A DNA stretch of 50,650 bases from Peribacillus acanthi (GTDB taxonomy: Bacteria; Bacillota; Bacilli; Bacillales; DSM-1321): the NCBI RefSeq assembly GCF_003073175.1, contig NZ_QBBX01000025.1, positions 1-50,650 on the forward strand, written 5' to 3'. Within the stretch, counting starts at the first letter, position 1. Each line of letters starts with the position of its first letter. Under the pieces are notes generated by a model, which had not been told where the DNA came from, did not search any database, and saw nothing but the letters and a program-made list of their open reading frames with translations. Made by a program: the position numbers and the translations under genes. Below are positions 1 to 7,373 of the stretch, piece by piece.

Positions 1-2
1 AA

Positions 3-25
3 AGTAAAATTGATCTAATTTTACT
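3..25 (-). terminator. Possible terminator hairpin at the window edge
   Basis: A perfect inverted repeat (AGTAAAATT, 5-base loop, AATTTTACT) is followed on the minus strand by T residues at the window edge. It lies downstream of the minus-strand operon ending at 141, so it could end that transcript. It is AT-only and weak. Confidence 0.3.
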
Positions 26-140
26 AAAAAGCCAATAATAATCGAGTTAGAGTATGAATGTACAATAATCCCACTTATCATAACATTGGTATGACTATCT
101 TTTCCCACACTCTAATTCACCTCCTTTCATTATTCGATCA

Positions 141-437
141 CTACTCCTTAAAGAATTGGTTATACACTCGTTCACCATCCTTTAAACAAACTAAAAAGAG
201 TGGATTGTAGGTTGCTTCTTCCATTGCAACTCCTACTATCCACTCATGTTCTGCTTGATAACTATATAATTGAAACAACACTGGATTCGGTAATAATTTC
301 AGATCAGCCTCTAAAATCAGGCTCTCATCTAGTTCGTCATGATCTAGAAGTACAGCTTCCTGACCTACCTCATCTAATACAACTGCTACATCTAATTTCT
401 CTTCCATAAAACTTTTAAACCTCTTTATATCAAACAT
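141..437 (-). CDS. Hypothetical 98-aa protein
   Basis: I do not recognise this small protein. It is acidic and soluble-looking, with no membrane segment and no obvious catalytic motif. The start is supported by a Shine-Dalgarno AAAGGAG seven bases before the ATG. It is the last gene of a tight minus-strand set: the DUF1643 gene ends only 24 bases upstream and the RadC-like gene lies just before that, so the three are probably co-transcribed. Residues 10-60 contain alternating hydrophobic and acidic stretches that suggest a small alpha/beta fold. Being a real gene is likely from the ribosome binding site and spacing; the function is unknown. Confidence 0.6.
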   Translation of the reverse strand: MFDIKRFKSFMEEKLDVAVVLDEVGQEAVLLDHDELDESLILEADLKLLPNPVLFQLYSYQAEHEWIVGVAMEEATYNPLFLVCLKDGERVYNQFFKE

Positions 438-461
438 GACCTAGCTCCTTTCTCACCTTTT

Positions 462-977
462 TTATTGAGTAACAACAGTATGGCTATACGGTACTAACTT
501 CCATTGATACTTCAGAGCAGGATAAAGAGGATGAAAACCTTTTCGACCAAAATTCGCCTCTATTTGAAGTATGTTCGCTTTCTTATCTAACAGAATGGCT
601 AAAATCATATTTAGGCGTTCTACAGCCTTCTTGATTTTCTCTGCTCCTTTACCAACAGCAATAATAATATCATCTGCTCTTACAACAGCTTCTTGAATGC
701 ATTTTAAATTATCAGTAACAGACTCTTTAGTTTCTTTACCTTCAATAGTTGGAAATAGATTTACAATATCTACAACCCCATATCCTAATCTTGTGAGATT
801 ATTAATGACAAACATTGTTGTATGGTCTTGCACTACTTCATCTGCTTGACCTGCATTTTTCATAATGATAAGGGCTTTCTTCTTGTTCTTGTCCCACTCT
901 TTTCTAATAAGATACTTGTTATTCTTATCGTCATCATAAATGACTTCTGTCTTTATCGTGCTTTTTGTTGTTTTCAC
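462..977 (-). CDS. DUF1643 domain protein
   Basis: This resembles the DUF1643 family, proteins of about 160-180 residues often found in accessory regions. Visible family features are a beta strand leading into an R-x-W segment near the N-terminus, a mid-protein DHTT motif (family members usually have D-D-P-T), a GYG turn, and the VNLFPT segment resembling the family's V-x-N-L-F. The family function is not established. The open frame can be extended to a TTG at 995, but TAGGAG lies eight bases before the GTG at 977, so I place the start there. The RadC-like gene ends 14 bases upstream, which suggests one transcript. The typical N-P-S of the family is replaced by K-N-A, so this is a divergent member. 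Confidence 0.6.
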   Translation of the reverse strand: MKTTKSTIKTEVIYDDDKNNKYLIRKEWDKNKKKALIIMKNAGQADEVVQDHTTMFVINNLTRLGYGVVDIVNLFPTIEGKETKESVTDNLKCIQEAVVRADDIIIAVGKGAEKIKKAVERLNMILAILLDKKANILQIEANFGRKGFHPLYPALKYQWKLVPYSHTVVTQ

Positions 978-991
978 TGTTCTCACTCCTA

Positions 992-1474
992 TCAAATATA
1001 GCCTTTTTCTTTCAAAGAAGTATAGGTTTCATCGCCAACAATAATGTGATCTAGTACGTCAATACCTATTATTTTTCCTGCTTCTACTAACCTCTTAGTC
1101 ACCTCAATATCTTCCTTGCTTGGTTCCACCCTTCCTGAGGGATGATTATGCCCAACAATTATGGAAGCAGCATTTGATAGTATTGCAGATTTCATAACCT
1201 CTCTAGGATGGACAATGCTTGCATTTAAGCTACCAATATGACAAATATTAATAGATACTGGTTGGTTCTTTGTGTCCAGAGAAACTACAATAAATTGCTC
1301 ACGGTCTGCATCTTCTAAAAACTGTTTTAATAATTTGTATCCATCTTCTGGAGACCTTACTGTTCGTTCTTTGTAAAGAAGGCTTGACTCTTTTACTAGT
1401 TTTAATGAAACAATGTTTACTCTTTTTGCTGGTATTTCCTTTCCTGACTTCAGTAGACTTATTTGACTTTTCAC
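992..1474 (-). CDS. Short RadC-family (JAMM) protein
   Basis: This is a RadC/UPF0758-type JAB/MPN domain protein. The metalloprotease-like signature GHNHPSG followed by a downstream S-x-x-D is clear around residues 115-130, and the preceding segment (REVMKSAILSNAASIIVGHNHPSG) is typical of RadC. Full chromosomal RadC proteins are about 225 residues with an N-terminal helix-hairpin-helix part; this one is about 160 residues and has only the JAMM domain, as is common for copies carried in mobile or defence regions. AAAGGAGG lies seven bases before the GTG at 1474; longer in-frame starts would fall inside a strong hairpin. The biochemical role of RadC proteins is unsettled, and early DNA-repair claims were withdrawn. 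Confidence 0.8.
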   Translation of the reverse strand: MKSQISLLKSGKEIPAKRVNIVSLKLVKESSLLYKERTVRSPEDGYKLLKQFLEDADREQFIVVSLDTKNQPVSINICHIGSLNASIVHPREVMKSAILSNAASIIVGHNHPSGRVEPSKEDIEVTKRLVEAGKIIGIDVLDHIIVGDETYTSLKEKGYI

Positions 1475-1493
1475 AGTTATTCCTCCTTTAAAT

Positions 1494-1531
1494 AAAATAA
1501 GCCTTATCTCCAAAGAGATAAGGCTTATTTT
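1494..1531. terminator. Perfect 17-bp hairpin upstream of the radC-like gene
   Basis: Two perfectly complementary 17-base arms (1494-1510 and 1515-1531) enclose a CAAA loop. Both flanks are A/T-rich, so it could terminate transcription in either direction. It sits about ten bases before the Shine-Dalgarno of the radC-like gene, with no minus-strand gene directly upstream, so it could be an attenuator or an insulator between divergent genes. Confidence 0.6.
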
Positions 1532-1820
1532 GGTTAATATTCATATTAATAATATATATTCATTTCTTATTTTAAATACGCTTTGGTTCTTATTTATATT
1601 CTCCGTTTAAACTATTTAAATGGGTTTAGAAACACAAATTCGAATCAAATAACACAAACCTATATATTCCATATTTATTCTCTAAAGATTGGACTTCTTT
1701 ATTAAAATAAGTTAACTACAAATAAATGTCCTATTTTGAAAAAGGAACACTCAGAATGAGTAAATTACCAGTTTTTCCTTTTTAATGGTATATTTATAAT
1801 AGGTATAAAATTCTAACTCT
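1532..1820. other. AT-rich divergent intergenic region
   Basis: This stretch separates the minus-strand radC-like gene from the plus-strand gene at 1821. It is very AT-rich. A TATAAT at 1795-1800 could be a -10 element for the plus-strand gene, but I see no good -35 at the right distance. A short ACTC-n5-GAGT repeat near 1750 is the only other structure. No gene or RNA is recognisable. Confidence 0.4.
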
Positions 1821-2786
1821 ATGGTGGTGTCTAATTTGGATAATCTAACTATCTATTATGATGATCTTCAAGAAGGAATGTGGTTCAAAAATTTAAACCC
1901 TTTGTTGTCTACCTCTTCACTTGAACCCATTACTGGGTCAATTGCCCAAAATCCTAAAATAGCAAAAGCATTAAAATACGATCGAGCCGATATTATTTTA
2001 GCTCATAACGATGAACCTATTTTAGTAGTAGAAAGAACTATTGAGGTACCAAGTGGGCACAATGTTGGGCAAAGATTTGCCAGAATAGCAGGTGCGGCTG
2101 AAGAATCAATACCTTCGGTTTATTTTTTTCCTTATAAAGCAACTAAACACGGTGGTGAAACAGCTGGCCCACGATACGCTAATTTAAGGCTTTTTTATTC
2201 CTTATCTGAGCTTATAAATTATACAGGTTCAGCTGTAACCACAATTAATTGGCCAGTAGATGAAGATTGTGAGATAATCACAACTCCAGAAAAGGATAAT
2301 GATTTAAAAATTTATTTGGATTTGTTTTTAAACTATTACATTGAACATGGGATGGAAAATATTAATGAATATATATTAAACTCGGAATTCCAACAAGACC
2401 AATATAACGAAGTAGCCGATTTTTCAAGAAGTCTAAAACGTAGAACTACTTATGATAGTCCACCACCATCAGTTAAGATCTACAGTACGAATGACTTTAG
2501 TGTAGAATATGGTCATAATATAAGTAATTCAAATAATAATAATATCGTAGTTTATGAAATTGGAATGAATTATCTTCGTTCGGATCCATATACAGGTACA
2601 GCTATGCTCTATGAATATTTATATAAAAAGCCATCTGATAACCTTCTTGTTCTACATTTTAAGAATTTGGCAACTGAAGATTGGAATAACCTTGCAACAT
2701 CCGATCGAAAAGATATTAAACTCTATAGACATGTATCAGATGGAATATTATTTACTGATGGTTACATTAAAAAATCTAATTTATAA
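1821..2786 (+). CDS. Possible restriction-endonuclease-like protein (321 aa)
   Basis: I do not recognise a named family with certainty. The N-terminal third has a layout reminiscent of PD-(D/E)xK nucleases: an acidic residue in the RADIIL strand near residue 56, then LVVERT with Glu near 71, followed by a conserved-looking PSGHNVGQRFARI block that could be a substrate-binding helix. The usual Lys of E-x-K is replaced by Thr. The rest is alpha/beta with a hydrophobic C-terminus and no membrane segment. It stands alone on the plus strand, convergent with the methyltransferase operon across a shared terminator, which fits a restriction partner. The ATG at 1821 has no good Shine-Dalgarno; GGTGGTG just after it could instead serve a TTG at 1836. 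Confidence 0.5.
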   Translation: MVVSNLDNLTIYYDDLQEGMWFKNLNPLLSTSSLEPITGSIAQNPKIAKALKYDRADIILAHNDEPILVVERTIEVPSGHNVGQRFARIAGAAEESIPSVYFFPYKATKHGGETAGPRYANLRLFYSLSELINYTGSAVTTINWPVDEDCEIITTPEKDNDLKIYLDLFLNYYIEHGMENINEYILNSEFQQDQYNEVADFSRSLKRRTTYDSPPPSVKIYSTNDFSVEYGHNISNSNNNNIVVYEIGMNYLRSDPYTGTAMLYEYLYKKPSDNLLVLHFKNLATEDWNNLATSDRKDIKLYRHVSDGILFTDGYIKKSNL

Positions 2787-2794
2787 ATAAATTT

Positions 2795-2825
2795 GGCGTT
2801 TATTATCACTATAATAATAGACGCC
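2795..2825. terminator. Bidirectional terminator between convergent genes
   Basis: A 12-bp stem (GGCGTTTATTAT with ATAATAGACGCC, one wobble) lies between the stop codons of the plus-strand gene at 1821 and the minus-strand methyltransferase. The minus-strand exit is followed by a T-rich run, so it probably serves both convergent genes. Confidence 0.65.
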
Positions 2826-2838
2826 ATTCCTATCTAAA

Positions 2839-4020
2839 TTACTCCTTTTTAAAAAACAATAAATGTTCTCCTTTCATTTTATTTGCTCTTCGGTTTTTCC
2901 CATTTCTTTTAGCTGAAGCAACTAGTTTGAATCCTGAACTATTACCTAATTCAATACTCATTTTCGATAAATCTATCACATTACCTTTGACTGTAGGATT
3001 TGCAACCATAACAAACATATATTTTCCCTTTTTCAACACTCTATAGGATTCATCGAAAAATTGAGCATAACCAGTTTTAAACTTATCTACAACATATTTT
3101 GAAGTTCTTTTACCACCAGTCAACTTCCCATCTAATTCTTTTGGCTCATAACCTAACCATTTCAAACTTATTGATCCATACTCCGCATAAGGAACAGCAG
3201 CAATATAAGGGGGATGCGTTATTATTGCATCCACTGAACTGTTTTCTAAACTCAATGCCCTATTATCCCCTAGATTAATCGACGGCTTAAATTTCTCTAA
3301 AATTTCCGTATCTAATCTTTTTACTCTATCAATTGCTTCCTTAAGACTTTGTAGAAATGCTGGTATAGGGTCTGATTTCTTTCTTAGATGCCACTCCTTA
3401 TCATACATAACATTCGGATATGAAGGATGCGCATTACTACACCTTCTTAAAATTTCACTTAATGCAATTAAACCTAAATTTCTCAAACCTTCATCTTCAA
3501 ATTTTTCAATTGAAGTAGAAATAGAAACTAGTTTTATAAGTACACTTTTTTCAAACCATTTATTAAACCACTCATCATTCATCTTTTGATGCATTAAAAC
3601 TTCATTTTGGATAAAACTTTTGAAATCCTCATCTATATTAAATAAATTATCCTCAAAATACGCATCAAGTTTCACACAAAAGTTTTCAAAATGATTATAT
3701 AGGCTATTCAGCTTTTCTGTAGATATAGGTGAATTTTTAACCTTAGCTATTAAAACTGCTAGAGGATTTAAATCAATACCAATAGAGTATCTTTCTAAAT
3801 ACGATGCCTCTAACAAGGTTGTTCCAGACCCCATATAAGAATCTAAAATTACATCACCTTTTGATGTTATTAATTCAATTACTTTTGAAGCTATTTGAGG
3901 AATAAATTTCCCTGAGTATCTATGGATATTATGAGTTAAAAATTGGGTATCAACATCTCCAAATTCCCAGTCTTCACCATTAATGATTTTTTCTAAATTT
4001 AAGTTCTCTAGTATTGCCAA
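2839..4020 (-). CDS. DNA methyltransferase (N4-C/N6-A type), second of pair
   Basis: This is an S-adenosylmethionine-dependent amino-methyltransferase. Motif X-like HNIHRYSGKF (about residues 34-43), motif I DSYMGSGTT (64-72) with acidic GIDLNP after it, and the catalytic THPPY (272-276) are all visible; numbering is from the GTG at 4032. About 200 residues separate motifs I and IV and may hold the target-recognition region. It shares H-x-x-H-R-Y-x-G-(K/R)-F-x-P with the methyltransferase two genes upstream, so the two are paralogues. The open frame can start at GTG 4032, overlapping the upstream gene by 11 bases, but AAGGTGA is better spaced for the TTG at 4020 directly after that gene's stop. 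The modified base cannot be told from sequence alone; H/S-PPY tends towards N4-cytosine. Confidence 0.85.
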   Translation of the reverse strand: MAILENLNLEKIINGEDWEFGDVDTQFLTHNIHRYSGKFIPQIASKVIELITSKGDVILDSYMGSGTTLLEASYLERYSIGIDLNPLAVLIAKVKNSPISTEKLNSLYNHFENFCVKLDAYFEDNLFNIDEDFKSFIQNEVLMHQKMNDEWFNKWFEKSVLIKLVSISTSIEKFEDEGLRNLGLIALSEILRRCSNAHPSYPNVMYDKEWHLRKKSDPIPAFLQSLKEAIDRVKRLDTEILEKFKPSINLGDNRALSLENSSVDAIITHPPYIAAVPYAEYGSISLKWLGYEPKELDGKLTGGKRTSKYVVDKFKTGYAQFFDESYRVLKKGKYMFVMVANPTVKGNVIDLSKMSIELGNSSGFKLVASAKRNGKNRRANKMKGEHLLFFKKE

Positions 4021-4021
4021 T

Positions 4022-4537
4022 TTACTCGTCACCTTCTAGCAAAGTATTATTGAACAGATCCCAGAGCTCTACATTTTCAATATGATTTACCAATATATAT
4101 TTAAAATCGGGATCTATTATCTTAACTTTCGAGCTCGATGAAAAAGCTAAACATGGAGTAAACTGAATTTCTGATATGGTGTATGGAATCTCAATCTTCC
4201 TTTCAATCACAAACTTTTGAAAAGCTACAATTAATTCTTCCCTTTTTTCATTCATTAATTCTATCAGTTTTTCCCTATCCTCCATTGAAAATCTAGGCTT
4301 TGCCTCTATAATTAAAATCTCATTGTTTTTTCTAACAAATAAATCTGGCACGAATTTACCCTTACTATGTCTTCTGGGATCTGGACTATTATCTCTAGCA
4401 ACATCTAAATCAACAATATTTAATACGGCCAGTTCATCATCTGTTCCACCAGGATATTGCCCTGCAATTAGTTGCCAGCCTTGACGTTTAAAGAACCCCC
4501 TCATAGCTACGTGAATATATCCTTCATTCATTCTCAT
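4022..4537 (-). CDS. Small PD-(D/E)xK nuclease-like protein
   Basis: This 171-residue protein carries a textbook-like restriction nuclease core: FVPD (Pro-Asp at 64-65), a charged turn, then the hydrophobic strand ILIIEAK with Glu-Ala-Lys at 78-80, so PD-x12-ExK. It is small for a complete restriction enzyme, so it may be a nicking subunit, a Vsr-like accessory nuclease, or one half of a heterodimer. Its ATG overlaps the upstream methyltransferase stop by one base (TAATG) with AAGGAG eight bases before, and the downstream methyltransferase begins at its stop. It therefore sits between two methyltransferase genes in one operon. The nuclease fold is inferred from motif spacing only. Confidence 0.65.
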   Translation of the reverse strand: MRMNEGYIHVAMRGFFKRQGWQLIAGQYPGGTDDELAVLNIVDLDVARDNSPDPRRHSKGKFVPDLFVRKNNEILIIEAKPRFSMEDREKLIELMNEKREELIVAFQKFVIERKIEIPYTISEIQFTPCLAFSSSSKVKIIDPDFKYILVNHIENVELWDLFNNTLLEGDE

Positions 4538-6282
4538 TATTGTAACTCCTTTTCGAAGAACATTATATATTCTTCCTCAATAATACGATCTTGCCATGGA
4601 ACTTGGGAGTTTGAATTATTTGTCTTCAATTTATGTCTAGTAATATTATAAAGCTTTAATCCGTGATACTTAAAAATTTCTTCGATTATTTTATGTGTCG
4701 GAATTATATGATCTCCAATTTTTTTATTTCCAATTACAAAAGCTATTTTCCCACCACATTTTAACCATAGTTTAAATTTTTCTGCAAGATCATACATATC
4801 ATCAAAAAATTGCATCATCATTAATGTTCTAGTTTTTGTTTTTTTAGTTTCTGTTTCGTCATAAATTGCTTCAAAAAACGAATTAAATGTAGCACTAATA
4901 TTTGTAGATTTAAATGATTTTACAGTAGGAACTTCCTTTGGTAAAAACTCAGAGCCTATTACCGATTCACCAATCTCATAGGGGTCTACATTTAAAATAG
5001 ATTCTAGGGTCTTAAATGATAATAAATGCGTTCTTAAATAACTAATTGACTCTACACCATATGGAGGAGATGTAATAATATAAGAAATAGATTCCTTTTC
5101 GAGATTAGTCTTTAATACATCGTTTTCTATTAACTTAATTTCGTTTGGGGATGCAATAGTTGTAGCATGTGTCTGATATGATCTTTTTATCGAGTTAGCC
5201 ATCTTTATTAATTGTGACTTAACCAATGATAGAACATCTACATTTTCACGAGGTACTTTACTATACTCAGCTCTTACTACATCTACGTCTACATTACCAA
5301 TACTTCTCATTTTAGATGATAATGCTACCAATAGAACATCCTTTAAATACCCCTCAATTGTTTTAGCAAACTCAACTACTATAGATACACCTAAGAGTGC
5401 TTGTTTGGAAAACCATTTTTCATAATTAGTAAAATCCAAAACAGTATTGCCTTCTCGATTTATAATTTCATCATATGAAAACTCATTAATATCTCTATCA
5501 CTTATAAATGTTGTCCATCGTTCAACATAGAAAACTTCTAGGTGAGCTATTATATTTAGAATTTCATCAGATGTTTCTCTAAACTGAGCCTTAGTTCTAG
5601 TGATTAAAGCTGACAAAGGTGAAATTTCAATTCCAATTGCAGGAATACCTAATAACCTGCATTCAACTAATGTTGTCCCACTTCCAGCAAATGGATCCAA
5701 AACTAAATCATTCTCTGTTGCCTGAAAGTGATTTAAAATCGCCCTAACTAAGTGAGGTGGAAATCTCCCAATATATCTATGCCATCCATGGGTTCCATAA
5801 TTTGAATTCCACGATTTAGCACTTTTACTACTCTTTTCTAATAATGACTGTGCAGTTTCTATATCTTCTACAGATTTCACAAGAGAAAGTCTATTTAAGT
5901 AAATCTCCTCTGATATCATGAGATTTTCATGTTCCTGTAGGTCTATTAAGAAATCGTGGAATGTCTTTTGATCCTCTGGTCCATTAACCACATAAGGTGC
6001 ATAAAAAATACTCTTTTCCCCAGATGGTATTTTCAATTTTCTATTTGGAATACTTAATCCTAGTTCTTTTGATCCCTTTTTTTGTATCAAAACTTCTCTT
6101 AATCTATCTTCACCAATAATTTTAAGCTCTCTTAACTTTTGAATACCTAAGTTAGATGGTTTATGATTAGACTCCCATCTAACAATTGTACTTTTAGAAA
6201 CTTCCATTAAATCCGCTAAATCCCCTTGGGTAAAACCCATATTAATACGATATTCTTTTAGTTCATTACCAACATTAATCAT
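4537..6282 (-). CDS. HTH-fused DNA methyltransferase
   Basis: A fusion protein of 581 residues. Residues 1-55 form an XRE/Cro-CI helix-turn-helix (the stretch FTQGDLADLMEVSKSTIVRWE is characteristic). Residues 160-581 form a methyltransferase with HGWHRYIGRFPP (165-176), motif I DPFAGSGTT (196-204), GIEISP after it, and catalytic TSPPY (404-408). About 200 residues lie between motifs I and IV. The reading frame is open further upstream, but AAAGGAG six bases before the ATG at 6282 fixes the start and puts the HTH at the true N-terminus. It is the first gene of the operon with the small nuclease-like gene and the second methyltransferase. The HTH may make it its own regulator, in place of a separate C protein; a palindrome lies just upstream. 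Confidence 0.88.
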   Translation of the reverse strand: MINVGNELKEYRINMGFTQGDLADLMEVSKSTIVRWESNHKPSNLGIQKLRELKIIGEDRLREVLIQKKGSKELGLSIPNRKLKIPSGEKSIFYAPYVVNGPEDQKTFHDFLIDLQEHENLMISEEIYLNRLSLVKSVEDIETAQSLLEKSSKSAKSWNSNYGTHGWHRYIGRFPPHLVRAILNHFQATENDLVLDPFAGSGTTLVECRLLGIPAIGIEISPLSALITRTKAQFRETSDEILNIIAHLEVFYVERWTTFISDRDINEFSYDEIINREGNTVLDFTNYEKWFSKQALLGVSIVVEFAKTIEGYLKDVLLVALSSKMRSIGNVDVDVVRAEYSKVPRENVDVLSLVKSQLIKMANSIKRSYQTHATTIASPNEIKLIENDVLKTNLEKESISYIITSPPYGVESISYLRTHLLSFKTLESILNVDPYEIGESVIGSEFLPKEVPTVKSFKSTNISATFNSFFEAIYDETETKKTKTRTLMMMQFFDDMYDLAEKFKLWLKCGGKIAFVIGNKKIGDHIIPTHKIIEEIFKYHGLKLYNITRHKLKTNNSNSQVPWQDRIIEEEYIMFFEKELQ

Positions 6283-6308
6283 ACTTTTCTCCTTTTGGCA
6301 GTGCTTAA

Positions 6309-6321
6309 TATCAAAATGATA
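6309..6321. promoter_or_regulatory. Candidate operator before the HTH-methyltransferase
   Basis: The 13-base palindrome TATCAAAATGATA lies 27 bases upstream of the ATG at 6282, between the likely promoter region and the Shine-Dalgarno. Its size and place fit an operator for an XRE-type dimer, so the gene's own HTH domain may bind here. No binding evidence exists in the sequence itself. Confidence 0.35.
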
Positions 6322-6423
6322 ACACACCATTGCTTTTATAAAAACTATTAATATTAAAATGACTTTTGCAACAAAATTATAAAATATAAATTTAACGTTT
6401 CTCTACTTTCAACAATTTAAAAA

Positions 6424-6452
6424 GATAGCTAATTCAATAGGAATTAACTATC
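6424..6452 (-). terminator. rlmH terminator
   Basis: The arms GATAGCTAATTC and GAATTAACTATC with a 5-base loop are followed on the minus strand by CTTTTT. It lies 18 bases after the rlmH stop and separates the core chromosome from the accessory methyltransferase operon. Confidence 0.75.
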
Positions 6453-6469
6453 TCAATAAAAAACCTCAT

Positions 6470-6949
6470 TTACTTATGGTACGGTTCTCCCCGATTAATC
6501 CTAAAAGCCCGATAAATCTGTTCTACCAAAATCAGTCTCATCAATTGATGAGGAAAGGTCATTTTTGAAAAGGATAAGCTCTCATCAGATCGCTTCATGA
6601 CAGTATCGCTTAAGCCCAATGATCCCCCAATTACGAATGCCACTTTACTTTTTCCATAGGTAGCGAGTTTATCAAGTCCATCTGCGAGTTCTTCTGATGA
6701 TTTCATTTTCCCTTGGATAGCGAGTGCAATGACATGGGTATCTTGACTAATTTTTGCTAAGATCCGCTCGCCCTCTTTATCTTTAATTTGTTCCATTTCA
6801 ATTTCGCTTAGTGTTTCAGGTGCTTTTTCGTCTGCCAGTTCAATGACTTCGACTTTCGCATACGAGGTTAATCGTTTCAAATATTCGTCTATTCCTTGTT
6901 TTAAATATTTCTCCTTCAATTTGCCAACCGTAATAATTGAGATATTCAC
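6470..6949 (-). CDS. rlmH: 23S rRNA pseudouridine-1915 N3-methyltransferase RlmH
   Basis: RlmH (YydA/YbeA) methylates pseudouridine 1915 in helix 69 of 23S rRNA on assembled ribosomes. The 159-residue length is exactly that of the family. The SPOUT features are visible: the [16 protein letters not shown] start, the SAM-binding [13 protein letters not shown] segment (about residues 103-115) and the C-terminal [11 protein letters not shown]. The start is a GTG at 6949 preceded by GAGGA. In B. subtilis the gene (yydA) also lies beside yyzF and htrC, so this marks the edge of the conserved origin region. DnaA boxes lie directly upstream. Assignment is very secure. Confidence 0.97.
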   Translation of the reverse strand: MNISIITVGKLKEKYLKQGIDEYLKRLTSYAKVEVIELADEKAPETLSEIEMEQIKDKEGERILAKISQDTHVIALAIQGKMKSSEELADGLDKLATYGKSKVAFVIGGSLGLSDTVMKRSDESLSFSKMTFPHQLMRLILVEQIYRAFRINRGEPYHK

Positions 6950-6974
6950 AGCTTGTCCTCACTTTACAAACAAG

Positions 6975-7017
6975 TTATCCACAGAAGTTATCCACATATA
7001 CACAATTTCCGTCCACA
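6975..7017 (+). promoter_or_regulatory. DnaA-box cluster upstream of rlmH
   Basis: Two perfect TTATCCACA boxes start at 6975 and 6988, and a weaker CCGTCCACA follows at 7009. Further perfect boxes are at 7267 and 7356, with ATATCCACA at 7294. The cluster is about 32 kb from oriC. Clusters of this kind outside oriC bind and titrate DnaA in B. subtilis. Confidence 0.7.
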
Positions 7018-7032
7018 TATTGTATGCGAATA

Positions 7033-7191
7033 TTAGTTCGCCACCATATATATTGCAGGATTATTACAATATTCACAGGTTATTAACAGCTCATTTTCTT
7101 GTGTGAACTCTTTTAATTCTGGTGCTACTTCATGCTCGTCCACTACTACATCCAGCGCTAGTTCAACATGTTCTTTACAGCAATATATCAT
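7033..7191 (-). CDS. yyzF: CxxH/CxxC-type small protein (YyzF-like)
   Basis: A 52-residue protein with paired metal-ligand motifs: C-C-K-E-H near the N-terminus (C-x-x-H) and C-E-Y-C near residue 38 (C-x-x-C), together forming a probable zinc knuckle. It matches the short CxxH/CxxC family found beside rlmH and htrC in Bacillus. The function is unknown. The frame is open further upstream to 7257, but AAAGGAG stands 11 bases before the ATG at 7191 and the family begins at this Met. It lies between rlmH and htrC, with DnaA boxes on both sides. Confidence 0.8.
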   Translation of the reverse strand: MIYCCKEHVELALDVVVDEHEVAPELKEFTQENELLITCEYCNNPAIYMVAN

Positions 7192-7266
7192 ATATTTTTC
7201 CGCTCCTTTAATCCATCTTTTTTTATTAATTTCCCCTAAATGTGATAGAAAAATCAACTACTTTAC

Positions 7267-7364
7267 TTATCCACAATTTTTTCCCTTTACAAAATATCCA
7301 CACTCATCATACCACAAACCAAAAATAAGAGAGCCTCCATTTAAGGCTCTCTTACTTATCCACA
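7267..7364 (+). promoter_or_regulatory. Second half of rlmH/htrC DnaA-box cluster
   Basis: Perfect TTATCCACA boxes are at 7267-7275 and 7356-7364, and ATATCCACA is at 7294-7302. They flank the htrC terminator. With the boxes at 6975 and 6988 this makes at least four perfect boxes within about 390 bases. Confidence 0.65.
7326..7354 (-). terminator. htrC terminator
   Basis: A 10-bp perfect stem (TAAGAGAGCC with GGCTCTCTTA) is followed on the minus strand by a T run. It ends the htrC transcript 20 bases after the stop codon. Confidence 0.85.
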
Positions 7365-7373
7365 TCGCTCAAC

